DNA of 46,745 bases. Source: Verrucomicrobiota bacterium (GTDB lineage: Bacteria; Verrucomicrobiota; Kiritimatiellia; CAJWTS01). The position numbers and the translations under genes were made by a program. Below, piece after piece: positions 17,246-25,909 of the stretch. Within the stretch, counting starts at the first letter, position 1. The number at the start of each line of letters is the position of its first letter. The DNA is taken from assembly GCA_027623315.1 (NCBI GenBank), contig JAQBYD010000028.1, positions 1 through 46,745 of the forward strand, read 5' to 3'. Under the pieces are notes generated by a model, which had not been told where the DNA came from, did no database searches, and saw only the letters and a program-made list of their open reading frames with translations.

Positions 17246-17913
17246 GGACCGGTATCCTCCACCACTTCACCGTCGGACAGCTTGATCGTCCTCGGAATAC
17301 GATTCGCCACAGCCACGTCGTGGGTGATCACGATCACCGTGCGTCCATCCTCGTGAAGCCGCCGAAATACATCAAAAATATCGTCGCCTGTTTTGGTGTC
17401 CAGATTCCCTGTCGGCTCATCGGCCATCACCACCGGCGCGTTGGCGACCAGCGACCGCGCGATCGCCGTCCTCTGACGCTCCCCCCCGGAGAGCTCCGAA
17501 GGCAGATGGTCTGCGCGGTGGCCCAACTGAACGGCACCCAGGCACTCCATCGCAGCATCCCGGCGAGCGCGCCTGGCCGCACGCAGGTAGAACAGCGGCA
17601 ACTCTACGTTCTCAGCCACGGTCAGATGGGGTATCAGATGGAAGGACTGGAAAACGAAACCGATCGATTCACCGCGCACGCGCGACAGGTCATCATCGGA
17701 AAGCGCTGACGTATTGGTCCCGCGAAAGTGAACCGAGCCGCTGGATGGGCGATCCAAAAGGCCCATGATGTGAAGCATCGTCGACTTGCCGGATCCCGAG
17801 GCCCCAAGGATGGCCACGAACTCGTTATCAGCAATCTCCAGACTGACGCCCTTCAGCACGGTCAGCGGCTCCGCCATCTCGTAAGTTTTCGAGACTGCTT
17901 CGAGTTGAATCAC
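17236..17913 (-). CDS. ABC transporter ATP-binding protein (MacB/LolD type)
   Basis: Protein of 225 residues, standard for LolD/MacB-type ATPases. Walker A is GASGSGKST (residues 37-45), the signature is LSGGERQR, Walker B is VVMADEPTGNLD and the H-loop is VIVITHD. It overlaps both neighbours (4 bp with the HlyD gene, 10 bp with the permease), so the three are translationally coupled. The subfamily call comes from the short length and the sequence around SIGFVFQSFHLIPHLTV. Confidence 0.93.
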   Translation of the reverse strand: MIQLEAVSKTYEMAEPLTVLKGVSLEIADNEFVAILGASGSGKSTMLHIMGLLDRPSSGSVHFRGTNTSALSDDDLSRVRGESIGFVFQSFHLIPHLTVAENVELPLFYLRAARRARRDAAMECLGAVQLGHRADHLPSELSGGERQRTAIARSLVANAPVVMADEPTGNLDTKTGDDIFDVFRRLHEDGRTVIVITHDVAVANRIPRTIKLSDGEVVEDTGPCS

Positions 17914-19367
17914 GGCTCATCCCCGCGCGGGTTTGGATCCGATAGATACACCTTATCGCCGGCTTCGAGACCCTCGACGATGACAACCGCCGTTTCGGAT
18001 GACAACCCGAGTCGTACCGTGCGCCGCTCGTGCGCGCTCCCCTTCACCGCGTAGACGTAATATTCGTCACCGTCACGGAAAACCGCCTGGACGGGCACGG
18101 TCAGGACATCCGGGAGTGTTGCCGTAATAATATCGGCGTGGCACGAGAAGCCGGGCTTCAGGCCATCATGCTCGACAAGTGAGAGCTCGACACTGAACTC
18201 TTTGACGTCGGACGCGAGCCAGCGTGACGCAATGGGGACTTCCGCGACACGTACCACATGCGCCTCAAAAGTCCGGTCCGGCAACGCATCCACGGCGACC
18301 ACGCAGACGTCCTCCAGCTTCACCTTGCGAATAGATCCTTCCTGAACGTTCACAACGGCCTTGAGGTCTTTGAGCACCGGGATTCGCATGAGGACCTGGC
18401 CTCGCCTCAAGGTCATTCCCACCTGGATATCGGTGCCCCGCCAGGGCCTGCTCGGGTCGCCGTAACTCACCACTCCCTCGGCCGGAGCGCGTACCTCAAA
18501 CCCGGCCAACTCTTCGTTCGCTTCTTTGAACTCCCTCTCCGTGCGTTCAAGCTGCTGCCGGGCAACGGCAAGCGCCCTGTCCTTGGCTCGCTTATTAGCC
18601 ATGTTGAGTTTGAGCGTCTTCTCCAGGTCCGTCTCTGCCGTTTCGACCGAATTCTCGGCGGCGGCGAGATCCAGGGGAAGATCGTACTTCTCGAGGATAT
18701 CCTGCTCGAGCTTGGCCGTCCCCACGTTGATTTCATGGACCTCTATGTTGAGGCGGGCCTCCTCGACCTCATCCTCGGTAATGAATCCTTCCTCGAGCAA
18801 CCCCTTGAGATCCTCGTATCGCTTCGCGCCCCGCTTCAGATCACCTTCGGTGTTCTTTAGTCGAATTTCAGCGTTCCTCCGCTTGAGCGGACGGTCGCCC
18901 TGCAAGAACTGCTCCAGTTCCTGTTCGAATTTTCTCAGATTCAGTTTCGTCTTCTTGAGCTGAGTCGTGTTGTCGATGATCTGGATTTCCAACTCGGTCT
19001 GCCGCGATTCAACGGCGCTCTTGCGCTCCTCGATCTGTGTCTCGAGCGCCTCAAGGCGTCGCGTCAACTCCTCAGAGGTTAGTCGGGCTACGACCTCATC
19101 CTTCTGGACGCGACTCCCCTCCTCAACCAGGAAACTCACCTCCGCCTGGCTCTTGATCTCCGGGATGATGCGGTGGGACTCCTGTGACTCAATCTGACCG
19201 TATGCAGACACCGTCACGGTCAACGGGCCGCGCACGGCGTTGGCCGTGAGCACCGGCGCATCGCTGGAAAGTGCATGCTTTTCATCATCGCTTCGCGAAC
19301 AAGCAGACAAAATGCCGGCGAGGATGACCAGTGCAGCTCCGAGCCTGATCGACCTAAGAGATCTCAT
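17910..19367 (-). CDS. HlyD/MacA-family periplasmic adaptor, lipoprotein
   Basis: Protein of 485 residues. A lipobox (LSAC, Cys at about residue 23) indicates a lipid-anchored adaptor. A barrel-sandwich hybrid domain (VSAYGQIESQESHRI and FEVRAPAEGVVSYGD) flanks a very long coiled-coil hairpin (about residues 95-290, rich in E, K, R and L). The beta-barrel and membrane-proximal parts follow. This is the MacA-type adaptor that bridges the inner-membrane ABC permease to TolC. It lies between the TolC-like gene (15 bp gap) and the ATPase. The hairpin is long compared with MacA, suggesting a wider reach across the periplasm. Confidence 0.9.
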   Translation of the reverse strand: MRSLRSIRLGAALVILAGILSACSRSDDEKHALSSDAPVLTANAVRGPLTVTVSAYGQIESQESHRIIPEIKSQAEVSFLVEEGSRVQKDEVVARLTSEELTRRLEALETQIEERKSAVESRQTELEIQIIDNTTQLKKTKLNLRKFEQELEQFLQGDRPLKRRNAEIRLKNTEGDLKRGAKRYEDLKGLLEEGFITEDEVEEARLNIEVHEINVGTAKLEQDILEKYDLPLDLAAAENSVETAETDLEKTLKLNMANKRAKDRALAVARQQLERTEREFKEANEELAGFEVRAPAEGVVSYGDPSRPWRGTDIQVGMTLRRGQVLMRIPVLKDLKAVVNVQEGSIRKVKLEDVCVVAVDALPDRTFEAHVVRVAEVPIASRWLASDVKEFSVELSLVEHDGLKPGFSCHADIITATLPDVLTVPVQAVFRDGDEYYVYAVKGSAHERRTVRLGLSSETAVVIVEGLEAGDKVYLSDPNPRGDEP

Positions 19368-19382
19368 TGACAGATTTCCTTT

Positions 19383-20972
19383 TCATCGTTGAACGTCATC
19401 AATCGACAACTCTAACATGGTTCCGTCAGGTGCCACGTCCAGAAGACCAACATTTCGAAGTAGTCGCAATCTCTGAAGCTCATGATCTACCAGCGCCCGA
19501 GCGTAGCTGTTTCGCGCGTCCAGAAGATCGTTCTCTGCCTCGACGACATCCCGGTTCGAGAGCTCGCCATTCTTAAAGCGAAGCAGTGCGTTTCGGGCCC
19601 GCTTCTCGGCGATCTCCATATTCTTTGCCTGGATATCGACGGTGATGCGCAGTGAATTGAGGCGCCTGAAATTCTCGATAATCTCGACCTTTACGGTATC
19701 CAACGTCTGCTCCAATTCGCGCTCCGCCGCCGTGACCCCCATCTCCGTTCTCTTCACGGCGTCGCGCTCGTCGCGCTTGTCGAGGGGCACCTCGAACGTC
19801 ACGCCTGCAGCCACGCTGTCCTCAAAGCTCTCACCTCCGAACGACTTGTCACTTTCACCGGAATAGGTCGCTTCGGTAAACCCGTCCAGGCGGGGCAACA
19901 CGGCGTTCTTCGCGATTCGCAGCCGTCGACGGGAATCCTCGACGCGGTCGCGCACCGTGCTCAGATCCAGGCGCATCTGGAGCGCGAGATCAATGCACGC
20001 GCTCTCATCGAGTTCGACGGCGAAGGCCTCCGGAAACTGCCCGAGGATATTCAGCTCCAATTCGACAGGCAGACCCAGTGCGATCAGGAACCGCTTGAGT
20101 GCAACGTCAAAGTCTGCCTCCGCTGACTCCACCTGGTTCAGCGCCGTCAACTCCTGTTGCTGAGAGCGCAAGACATCGATCGCCGTCGCCATACGGATAT
20201 CGAACAGGGCCTCGGATCGTTTTCGCAGAAAGATGGATTGTTCTACGTTGAGGCGTGTGTTTCGGAGCACGCTTTGCTGATTAAGCAATCCGTAGTACTG
20301 CTCTACCGTGCGAATGGCGAAATCTTGCCGCTCGAGCGCGAATTCGCGCAAAGCGTAAAGCAGGTCGCGCTCCGCCTGGATCCGTGCATCGTGACTGACC
20401 TCGTAACCGGCACCTGCGAGAAGCGGCTGCGTAAGCCTCAGGCTGAGGCTACTGTTATACCGCACCTCGTTGACGTCGTTCGTGGTCCCGTTGGAATCGC
20501 GTCGCGTGGTACTCCCCTGCAGCGCGATATTGGCACCGGTCGGAAGCACGTGTGTTGCGCTGGCCTCGGCGCTCGCGTTGCCATCCCCATCACGGACGCC
20601 ACTGATGGTGTTCACGTAGCTGAGTGTCCCCGATAATTGAACGCCGAAGGCACGCGCTTGACTCAGCTGGGTCAGCCCTGCCAGGTAGAGCGTTTCGCGA
20701 CGCCCCTGCAGCCGACGACTGTACTGGGTTGCCATCTCAAGAACTCCGTTCAGATCGAGCTCCACGACGCCCTGCTGCCGGGGCGCCGCACCGGAAGGGC
20801 GAAACGCGTCCTCAACAGAGTTGGGACGTATGGCGTTAGAGCCGCGCGCTCTCTTCTCCACAGCCCTGGAGACATTACGATCCACCGTACCGCTCGACAT
20901 GCACCCCTGCAACACGGGAAGCATGCAAGCCGCCAGCCCAAGACGGAAACCCATGGTGCGACGAAGCATCAT
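19383..20972 (-). CDS. TolC family outer-membrane efflux protein, lipoprotein
   Basis: Protein of 529 residues with a lipobox (LQGC, Cys at about residue 24), as in NodT-type TolC proteins. Two outer-membrane efflux repeats are visible: LNGVLEMATQYSRRLQGRR in the first, and repeated long alpha-helical segments with RRLRIAKNAVLPRLDGF and VTFEVPLDKRDERDAV in the second. It forms the trimeric exit duct for the MacAB-like pump encoded by the next three genes. Its start overlaps the stop codon of a glycosidase stump, so its translation may be coupled to that short frame. Confidence 0.92.
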   Translation of the reverse strand: MMLRRTMGFRLGLAACMLPVLQGCMSSGTVDRNVSRAVEKRARGSNAIRPNSVEDAFRPSGAAPRQQGVVELDLNGVLEMATQYSRRLQGRRETLYLAGLTQLSQARAFGVQLSGTLSYVNTISGVRDGDGNASAEASATHVLPTGANIALQGSTTRRDSNGTTNDVNEVRYNSSLSLRLTQPLLAGAGYEVSHDARIQAERDLLYALREFALERQDFAIRTVEQYYGLLNQQSVLRNTRLNVEQSIFLRKRSEALFDIRMATAIDVLRSQQQELTALNQVESAEADFDVALKRFLIALGLPVELELNILGQFPEAFAVELDESACIDLALQMRLDLSTVRDRVEDSRRRLRIAKNAVLPRLDGFTEATYSGESDKSFGGESFEDSVAAGVTFEVPLDKRDERDAVKRTEMGVTAAERELEQTLDTVKVEIIENFRRLNSLRITVDIQAKNMEIAEKRARNALLRFKNGELSNRDVVEAENDLLDARNSYARALVDHELQRLRLLRNVGLLDVAPDGTMLELSIDDVQR

Positions 20973-21256
20973 ACGCCGAACACGGCCTCGACGGATCCAC
21001 TCGAAGGCTCGTCGTCGAAACTTGCGGCCATGCCGATCGCTTGCGGGAACACCGTTGCCCAGCCGGCTCTACCGACGCCGTGAAGCCCCTCATTCCACCA
21101 GTTGTACTCCGCAACACCCAATCTCGAGATCCGTGGCGCTTCATGCAGCATCTGGGCCACTTTCTCCCGCAGGTTCATCTGTGAAACCAGGTCGTCAACG
21201 CGCTCCGCAACCGGCAGGCGCGTGTCCAGGTACTTCTTGGAAATTGTTTCGCCCAT
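20969..21256 (-). pseudogene. N-terminal stump of a glycoside hydrolase family 3 beta-glucosidase/xylosidase
   Basis: A frame of 95 residues. Residues 1-81 match the start of GH3 enzymes of the BxlA type: RVDDLVSQMNLREKVAQML, RISRLGVAEYNWWNEGLHGV and ATVFPQAIGMAASFD. It then breaks off in unrelated sequence (EPSSGSVEAVFGV) and stops. Complete enzymes exceed 700 residues, so about 90% is missing. The stop (20969-20971) overlaps the tolC start (20972). It may still be translated as a leader peptide of the efflux operon, because it is the first frame after the presumed promoter region. The most likely origin is a deletion that fused a GH3 promoter and start to the efflux genes. Confidence 0.8.
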
Positions 21257-21352
21257 GACACCATTGTCCTACGCTGTACGCTGGACTTTGTCGATTCCGT
21301 TGTGCGCACTCTCGATTTGACTCCGAGTGCGATTCCGGAGCATCGTCGTGCC

Positions 21353-22333
21353 ATGCGTGCGGGAGCATTTCTCAAGAGCCAGTGGTTCTCTCTCTCCCTG
21401 GTTCTTCTCATCATATTGACAGGGCTCCGCCCCGCTCTATCGAGTGCGCTCTCTGACGCCGGCTGGCCGAGATCTTCAGCGATCGCGATGATCTTCTTTC
21501 TGGCGGGCCTCAACATGCCGGCCAGGGAATCCCTGCAGGGCCTTGCGAACTGGCGACTGCATCTCAGCGTTCAAGCGTTCTGCTATATCGCCATCCCGTT
21601 GCTGACGTGGGCCCTGGTTCGACCGTTCACCTCCCTACTCCCGGACGGTCTCGTGATGGGGTTCTACCTTCTGGCCGCTCTGCCCACCACGATATCGATG
21701 TGCGTCGTACTGACATCCTTATCAGGCGGCAACGTCTCGGGTTCACTCTTCAATGCCATCACCGGCAACCTCGCCGGCGTGATCATTTCGCCCGCGCTCT
21801 TGATCCTCTTGACCGGCAGCGGTGCGCTGCAAATTGATATCGATATCCCGCGCGTCATTGCAAAACTGGTTTTCCTCACCATCGCGCCGCTTGCGATCGG
21901 GCAGATCCTCCGTGTCGCGAGTCGCGAGGCCGTCGCGCCGCTTCAGAAGAGATCCTCCATCCTGACCCGGTTTTGCATCCTGTTCATCGTATACGCGTCA
22001 CTCGGCAGCGTCTTCGTGACGCTCGCGGAAGGGGACGTCGCTCCACGACATCTGTATCCGCTCGTCCTGTTACTTCCGATCCACCTGGCGCTGCTTTGGA
22101 TCGCATGGTGGCTCGGAAAGATCCTGCATTACTCTCGCGAGGACCGTATTGCCTTCCTGTTCTGTGGGCCGCAGAAGACCCTCGCGCTGGCGTTTCCGAT
22201 CATCGAGTCCGTCGCCTCGGATCGGCCCGACCTGATCGGCCTGGCCAGTCTCCCCATCATCGTCTACCACGCGTTTCAACTCATGGCCGGTAGTGCGGTG
22301 GCTGATCGGCTTGCGCGGGCACGTTCAGTTTGA
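21353..22333 (+). CDS. Bile acid:sodium symporter-like (SBF_like/YfeH) membrane protein
   Basis: Protein of 326 residues from the ATG at 21353; a GTG at 21302 would add 17 residues, and neither has a good ribosome-binding site. About ten hydrophobic segments are seen (for example WFSLSLVLLIILTGL, LVMGFYLLAALPTTISMCVV, HLYPLVLLLPIHLALLWIAW). Hallmarks of the SBF-like branch are FFLAGLNMP, LPTTISMCVVLTSLSGGN and CGPQKTLALAFPII. Members move organic anions or unknown solutes with sodium; the substrate here cannot be told. It is divergent from the GH3 stump and efflux operon. A 28-bp part of its 3' end is duplicated at 24280-24307. Confidence 0.88.
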   Translation: MRAGAFLKSQWFSLSLVLLIILTGLRPALSSALSDAGWPRSSAIAMIFFLAGLNMPARESLQGLANWRLHLSVQAFCYIAIPLLTWALVRPFTSLLPDGLVMGFYLLAALPTTISMCVVLTSLSGGNVSGSLFNAITGNLAGVIISPALLILLTGSGALQIDIDIPRVIAKLVFLTIAPLAIGQILRVASREAVAPLQKRSSILTRFCILFIVYASLGSVFVTLAEGDVAPRHLYPLVLLLPIHLALLWIAWWLGKILHYSREDRIAFLFCGPQKTLALAFPIIESVASDRPDLIGLASLPIIVYHAFQLMAGSAVADRLARARSV

Positions 22334-22356
22334 CGATCCGTTATAGATCCCCGCTC

Positions 22357-22518
22357 TCAGAAGAAGATGCGCGACAGGAAGCGGTTGATGGTCGAGTCGT
22401 CGAGTGCGTTTCTGATGGTGGGGTAGATGTCGCGCGGGAAGTCAACTCCAAGACCGGGAATACAGTCCTCATAGTACGCGACGGGAGTGTCGATCTGGCT
22501 GGCCGATAACCGAGGCAG
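22357..22518 (-). pseudogene. C-terminal remnant of an unidentified gene
   Basis: On the minus strand, codons ending in TGA at 22357-22359 read QIDTPVAYYEDCIPGLGV, DFPRDIYPTIRNALDD and STINRFLSRIFF. This looks like natural protein, but it has no start codon and is preceded by an in-frame TAG. I do not recognise the family. It is the only content I can see in the 303 bp between the symporter gene and pyk. Confidence 0.35.
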
Positions 22519-22636
22519 ATGCTAACTTCGCCGTTTACGTGTATCATCTCGTTCTGACCTCCATGAGCAGAATAGAAGGGCCCCGCATTGTGACATTCTC
22601 GGGAAATTGCAGAAAAGCAGGCAGGATAAGCACGCC

Positions 22637-24049
22637 ATGAGCCGAACGAAAATCGTATGTACCATTGGTCCTGCCAGCCGGTCGGAAGACATCATTGAAG
22701 GGCTGATCGAGGCGGGCATGAGCGTGGCGCGACTCAATTTCTCCCACGGCGACCACGAGGAGCATCGGGAGAACATCAGGATGATCCGGGCGGTGAGTGA
22801 GCGCATGGGGCGTTCGGTGGCCATCCTCCAGGATCTGAGTGGCCCCAAGATACGAGTGGGGACCTTTGCGGACGGCCCAATCCTCCTGGCGGACGGTGAC
22901 ATCTTTACGTTGACGGTTCGAGATGTGCCCGGCGACGCTCGCCAGGTATCGGTCAATTATTCGGATCTTCCCAGGGCGCTTGATGCCGGCGATTTACTGT
23001 TGCTGAGCGACGGCGCCCTCGAACTTGAGGTCATCGAGGTCTCCGGCACCGATATCGTTTGCCGGGTCACATGCGGGGGGACTCTGGGATCCAACAAGGG
23101 CATCAACCTGCCGAACCGGACAACCACCATTCCCTGCCTCACCGACAAGGACCGTGAGGACCTCTCCTTTGGCCTTGATCACGGGGTGGACTATGTTGCC
23201 CTGTCCTTCGTGCGGCAGGCCGACGATATTCTCCAGACGCGTGAGATCATTAGCCGGCACGAACACCACGCGCCGGTCATTGCAAAGATCGAAAAACACG
23301 AAGCGATCGAGAACATCGATGAGATCATCGAGGTCGCCGACGGCATCATGGTGGCCCGGGGGGACCTGGGCATTGAGATTCCCCTGGAGCGCGTGCCCAC
23401 GGCGCAGAAGATGATCATTGAAAAGGCCAACCGGGCCGCCAAGCCGGTGATCACGGCGACGCAGATGCTCGGATCGATGGTGAAGCATCCGCGACCGACC
23501 CGAGCCGAGGTGACGGACGTGGCGAACGCGGTACTCACCGGGTCCGACGCCATCATGCTCTCCGAGGAAACGGCGGTGGGCAATCATCCCGTGCTCACCG
23601 TCCAGACAATGAAGCGCATCTGTACGGAGGCCGAGGCGCACTTTCCTTACTCGGACCGGCGCCGCCGTTATCAACCGGATGCCATGACCGTGCTGGAAGC
23701 CATCAGCTATTCCGCGACGGGCCTGGCAAGCAACCTCAATGCGGGGGCGATCGTCTGTTTTAGCCACAAGGGACGGACGGCCAAAGCCATCGTCCGCTAT
23801 CGACCGGAAGCGCGCGTCCTTGCGGTCACCAACCTCGAGCAATCCTATCGGCAGTTCAGTCTGCTCTGGGGTGTGAGCCCCGTTTTGATCGGGACCATGG
23901 AGGACACGGAGGAGACGGTTAAGAACGCCACGCAAATCGTACGCGACTCCGGTTTCGTCAAAGCGGGAGGGGCCTTCGTCATCACCGGCGGTCTCCCCAT
24001 GGGCCAAACGGTTACCACGAATTCTCTAATTACCGTAACGCTGGATTAG
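22637..24049 (+). CDS. pyk: Pyruvate kinase
   Basis: Protein of 470 residues, standard length. The ATG at 22637 gives the family N-terminus MSRTKIVCTIGPAS; an in-frame ATG at 22607 would add ten unconserved residues. Landmarks are RLNFSHG, the active-site block VIAKIEKHEAIEN with K217, IMVARGDLGIEIP for metal and phosphoenolpyruvate binding, VITATQMLGSM, and PTRAEVTDVANAV. The C-terminal domain contains FSHKGRTAKAIVRYRPEA. It makes pyruvate and ATP in the last step of glycolysis. No operon partner is visible. Confidence 0.97.
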   Translation: MSRTKIVCTIGPASRSEDIIEGLIEAGMSVARLNFSHGDHEEHRENIRMIRAVSERMGRSVAILQDLSGPKIRVGTFADGPILLADGDIFTLTVRDVPGDARQVSVNYSDLPRALDAGDLLLLSDGALELEVIEVSGTDIVCRVTCGGTLGSNKGINLPNRTTTIPCLTDKDREDLSFGLDHGVDYVALSFVRQADDILQTREIISRHEHHAPVIAKIEKHEAIENIDEIIEVADGIMVARGDLGIEIPLERVPTAQKMIIEKANRAAKPVITATQMLGSMVKHPRPTRAEVTDVANAVLTGSDAIMLSEETAVGNHPVLTVQTMKRICTEAEAHFPYSDRRRRYQPDAMTVLEAISYSATGLASNLNAGAIVCFSHKGRTAKAIVRYRPEARVLAVTNLEQSYRQFSLLWGVSPVLIGTMEDTEETVKNATQIVRDSGFVKAGGAFVITGGLPMGQTVTTNSLITVTLD

Positions 24050-24063
24050 TGTTCCCGTGGCAC

Positions 24064-24107
24064 GTCCCGACGTCTCGCGACGTGGCGGGGCCGAGCGAGG
24101 TCGGGAC
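24064..24107. repeat. Inverted repeat downstream of pyk
   Basis: GTCCCGAC (24064-24071) pairs with GTCGGGAC (24100-24107), and an alternative inner hairpin ACGTC-TCGC-GACGT lies at 24070-24083. It begins 14 bp after the pyk stop and could end transcription, although no T-run follows. Confidence 0.45.
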
Positions 24108-24162
24108 TGCCCGCAGCCCATAGCCCCGGCAAGGTCTGACTCTGAGACCGACGGAAAACTCC

Positions 24163-24279
24163 TCAGGGAACTTGCTTCGTCACCTGGTAGACCGCCGAAC
24201 TCGAGGATCCGGGATCATGGGTGAGAATGATGTCGAAACACAGGGGACGGACCCGATTCACGCCGATATTGCTGATACA
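24163..24279 (-). pseudogene. C-terminal remnant of an unidentified gene
   Basis: Minus-strand codons ending in TGA (24163-24165) read CISNIGVNRVRPLCFDIIL, THDPGSSSSAVYQVT and KQVP. The composition is protein-like, but there is no start, and the upstream part is cut where the duplicated symporter fragment begins (24280). The family is not recognised. Confidence 0.3.
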
Positions 24280-24327
24280 CCTCGCGCTGGCGTTTCCGAT
24301 CATCGAGGCCGTCGCTGAGGATCGGCA
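24280..24327 (+). repeat. Duplicated 3' fragment of the SBF-like symporter gene
   Basis: Bases 24280-24307 are identical to 22180-22207 within the symporter gene, and similarity continues with a few changes to about 24327. In the matching frame it reads LALAFPIIEAVAEDR, against LALAFPIIESVASDR in the gene. It is probably a scrap of a second, lost paralogue. Confidence 0.7.
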
Positions 24328-24448
24328 TGCACGGACCCCCAGGACGATTGATCATGGCGCAAGACACCATCGCCCTTGATGCGTGAGCTTACGCCCCCTA
24401 TGGTTCATCGGAGTTCTGATAACCATTCAATCGTATGAGGGAGGCACC

Positions 24449-25064
24449 ATGAAATTTGGCACGGTACCCGGCGTGGAGAAGCGGATCTCGAGAATGCTCC
24501 TGGGGACGATGATTGTCGGCGCCAGCAATTACGAGGAAAGCAGCGCCCTGTTGGACGCGGCGTATGAAGCCGGCTTCAACGCCTTCGATACGGGACACGT
24601 CTACGGTGTCGGACTACGTGGACATATACGTCTTGCATCGAGATGATCTCGATGTGCCGATTGGAGAGATCGTCGATGCTCTGCACGAGCATGTCCATGC
24701 TGGTCGCATAAAGTCAGTGGGTGGCTCGAACTGGACGCACGAGAGATTGCAGGCAGCGGTAGACTATGCGCGGGAGAACGGCAAGACGGTCTTTACCGCC
24801 AGCAGCCCGAACTATGGATTGGCTGAACAGGTTGACAATCCATGGGGGACCGGTTGTGTTTCAGTAAGCGGCCCGGCCAATATCGAGGCGCGTGACTGGT
24901 ACGCCAGGACGGGGATGGCAATCTTCGCCTACTCCAGTCTCGGGCGTGGGCTGTTCTCGGGTCGGATTACCAGGGACAACTACGAGGAAGTGGCTGACGG
25001 CGCTTGCAGCACCGCCTACTGCCACGAAGTGAACTTCCAGCGATTGGACCTTCGCGACGCGTAG
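24449..25064 (+). pseudogene. Aldo/keto reductase with internal deletion and frameshift
   Basis: A good ribosome-binding site (GGGAGG) precedes the ATG at 24449. The first frame gives an aldo/keto reductase N-terminus (RISRMLLGTMIVGASNYEES, AFDTGHVYG). At about 24605 it breaks. A second frame continues with SDYVDIYVLHRDDLDVPIGE, GRIKSVGGSNWTHERLQAA and GMAIFAYSSLGRGLFSGR to a TAG at 25062. The roughly 90 residues normally between these parts, including the catalytic Lys region, are missing, and the C-terminal region after FQRLDL is lost too. The gene is therefore non-functional. Family members are NADPH-dependent sugar or carbonyl reductases, often near glycosidases. Confidence 0.8.
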
Positions 25065-25112
25065 GCCGACTTCTTAATATACGTCTCTCGGCGTCGCGCC
25101 GCAGAGAGGAGA

Positions 25113-25850
25113 AACAATATCGGAACGGGACGTGGATCAAGTGCAGCGGGCGACGTGGAGCTGTTGACTCCACACTGCTGCGCTTCGAACTGGAGCCCAA
25201 TCACAACCTGCTCATCGACGGATGCAACAAACGATGGGGCTGGCAGGATTCCCGTATGACATCTATGAACTGCATGACCTGGCCAAACCCGATTTTCCCG
25301 GCGACCAGTACAAACTTATCGTCTTCCTGAACTGCGCCATGATTACCGAGACCGCGGCCGCGGGCATCGCGCGCTGGCAAAACGGCAACCGCGTTCTGTG
25401 CTGGACCTATGCCGCGGGCATCACGGACTACGACGGGATCAGACCGGACCGGCATGCCGCCCTGATCGGCATGCGCCTGGGCTGGCGCAATCAGCGACAG
25501 AATATTCACGTCTGCGTCGAAGACACGGGGCATCCGCTCACGCAGGGCGGCGCGGCGCTCAACTTCGGTACGGAGGGCTCGGTGGGACCGGTGTGTTTCG
25601 CCGACGATGCGCAAGCGACGGTTCTCGGACGGGGGCGAGGCGGCGTTTGCGCTGCACGAGCGACGACGTGGTTTACGCAAATCGCTCCCTGCTTTGCCTG
25701 CACACCGCCACGCCGGGACAGAAACGCATCGACCTGCCCTCCCCCGCCCGACTCACGGACCTGTTATCCGGCGAGCAAAGCGCGGTAGTCGTTTTGCGGC
25801 AGATTTCCGTCGTGAGTGCCGCATATGAAATTCCCGCGACGGGTGCCACT
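25113..25850 (+). pseudogene. Frameshifted fragment of a glycoside-hydrolase-like protein (GH42 trimerisation-type region)
   Basis: Three or four reading frames in succession give protein-like sequence. These are TLLRFELEPNHNLLIDG (frame at 25004), then LAGFPYDIYELHDLAKPDFP, KLIVFLNCAMITETAAAGIA and NGNRVLCWTYAAGITDYDG (25231-25625), then GGEAAFALHERRRG (25637-25675), then DVVYANRSLLCLHTATPGQK and RIDLPSPARLTDLLSGEQ (25664-25790). The middle part resembles the beta-galactosidase trimerisation-like domain of large glycosidases. The ending resembles their C-terminal beta-sandwich, where a sugar-binding YANRSxLCLH-type segment recurs. At least two frameshifts and the missing catalytic barrel mark it as decayed. 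The family call is moderate. Confidence 0.6.
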
Positions 25851-25909
25851 GGCGCTCCGGTGCCATATATGTCTCGATCCGTGGGCGCGAGAGCGCTACC
25901 ATAACAAGC

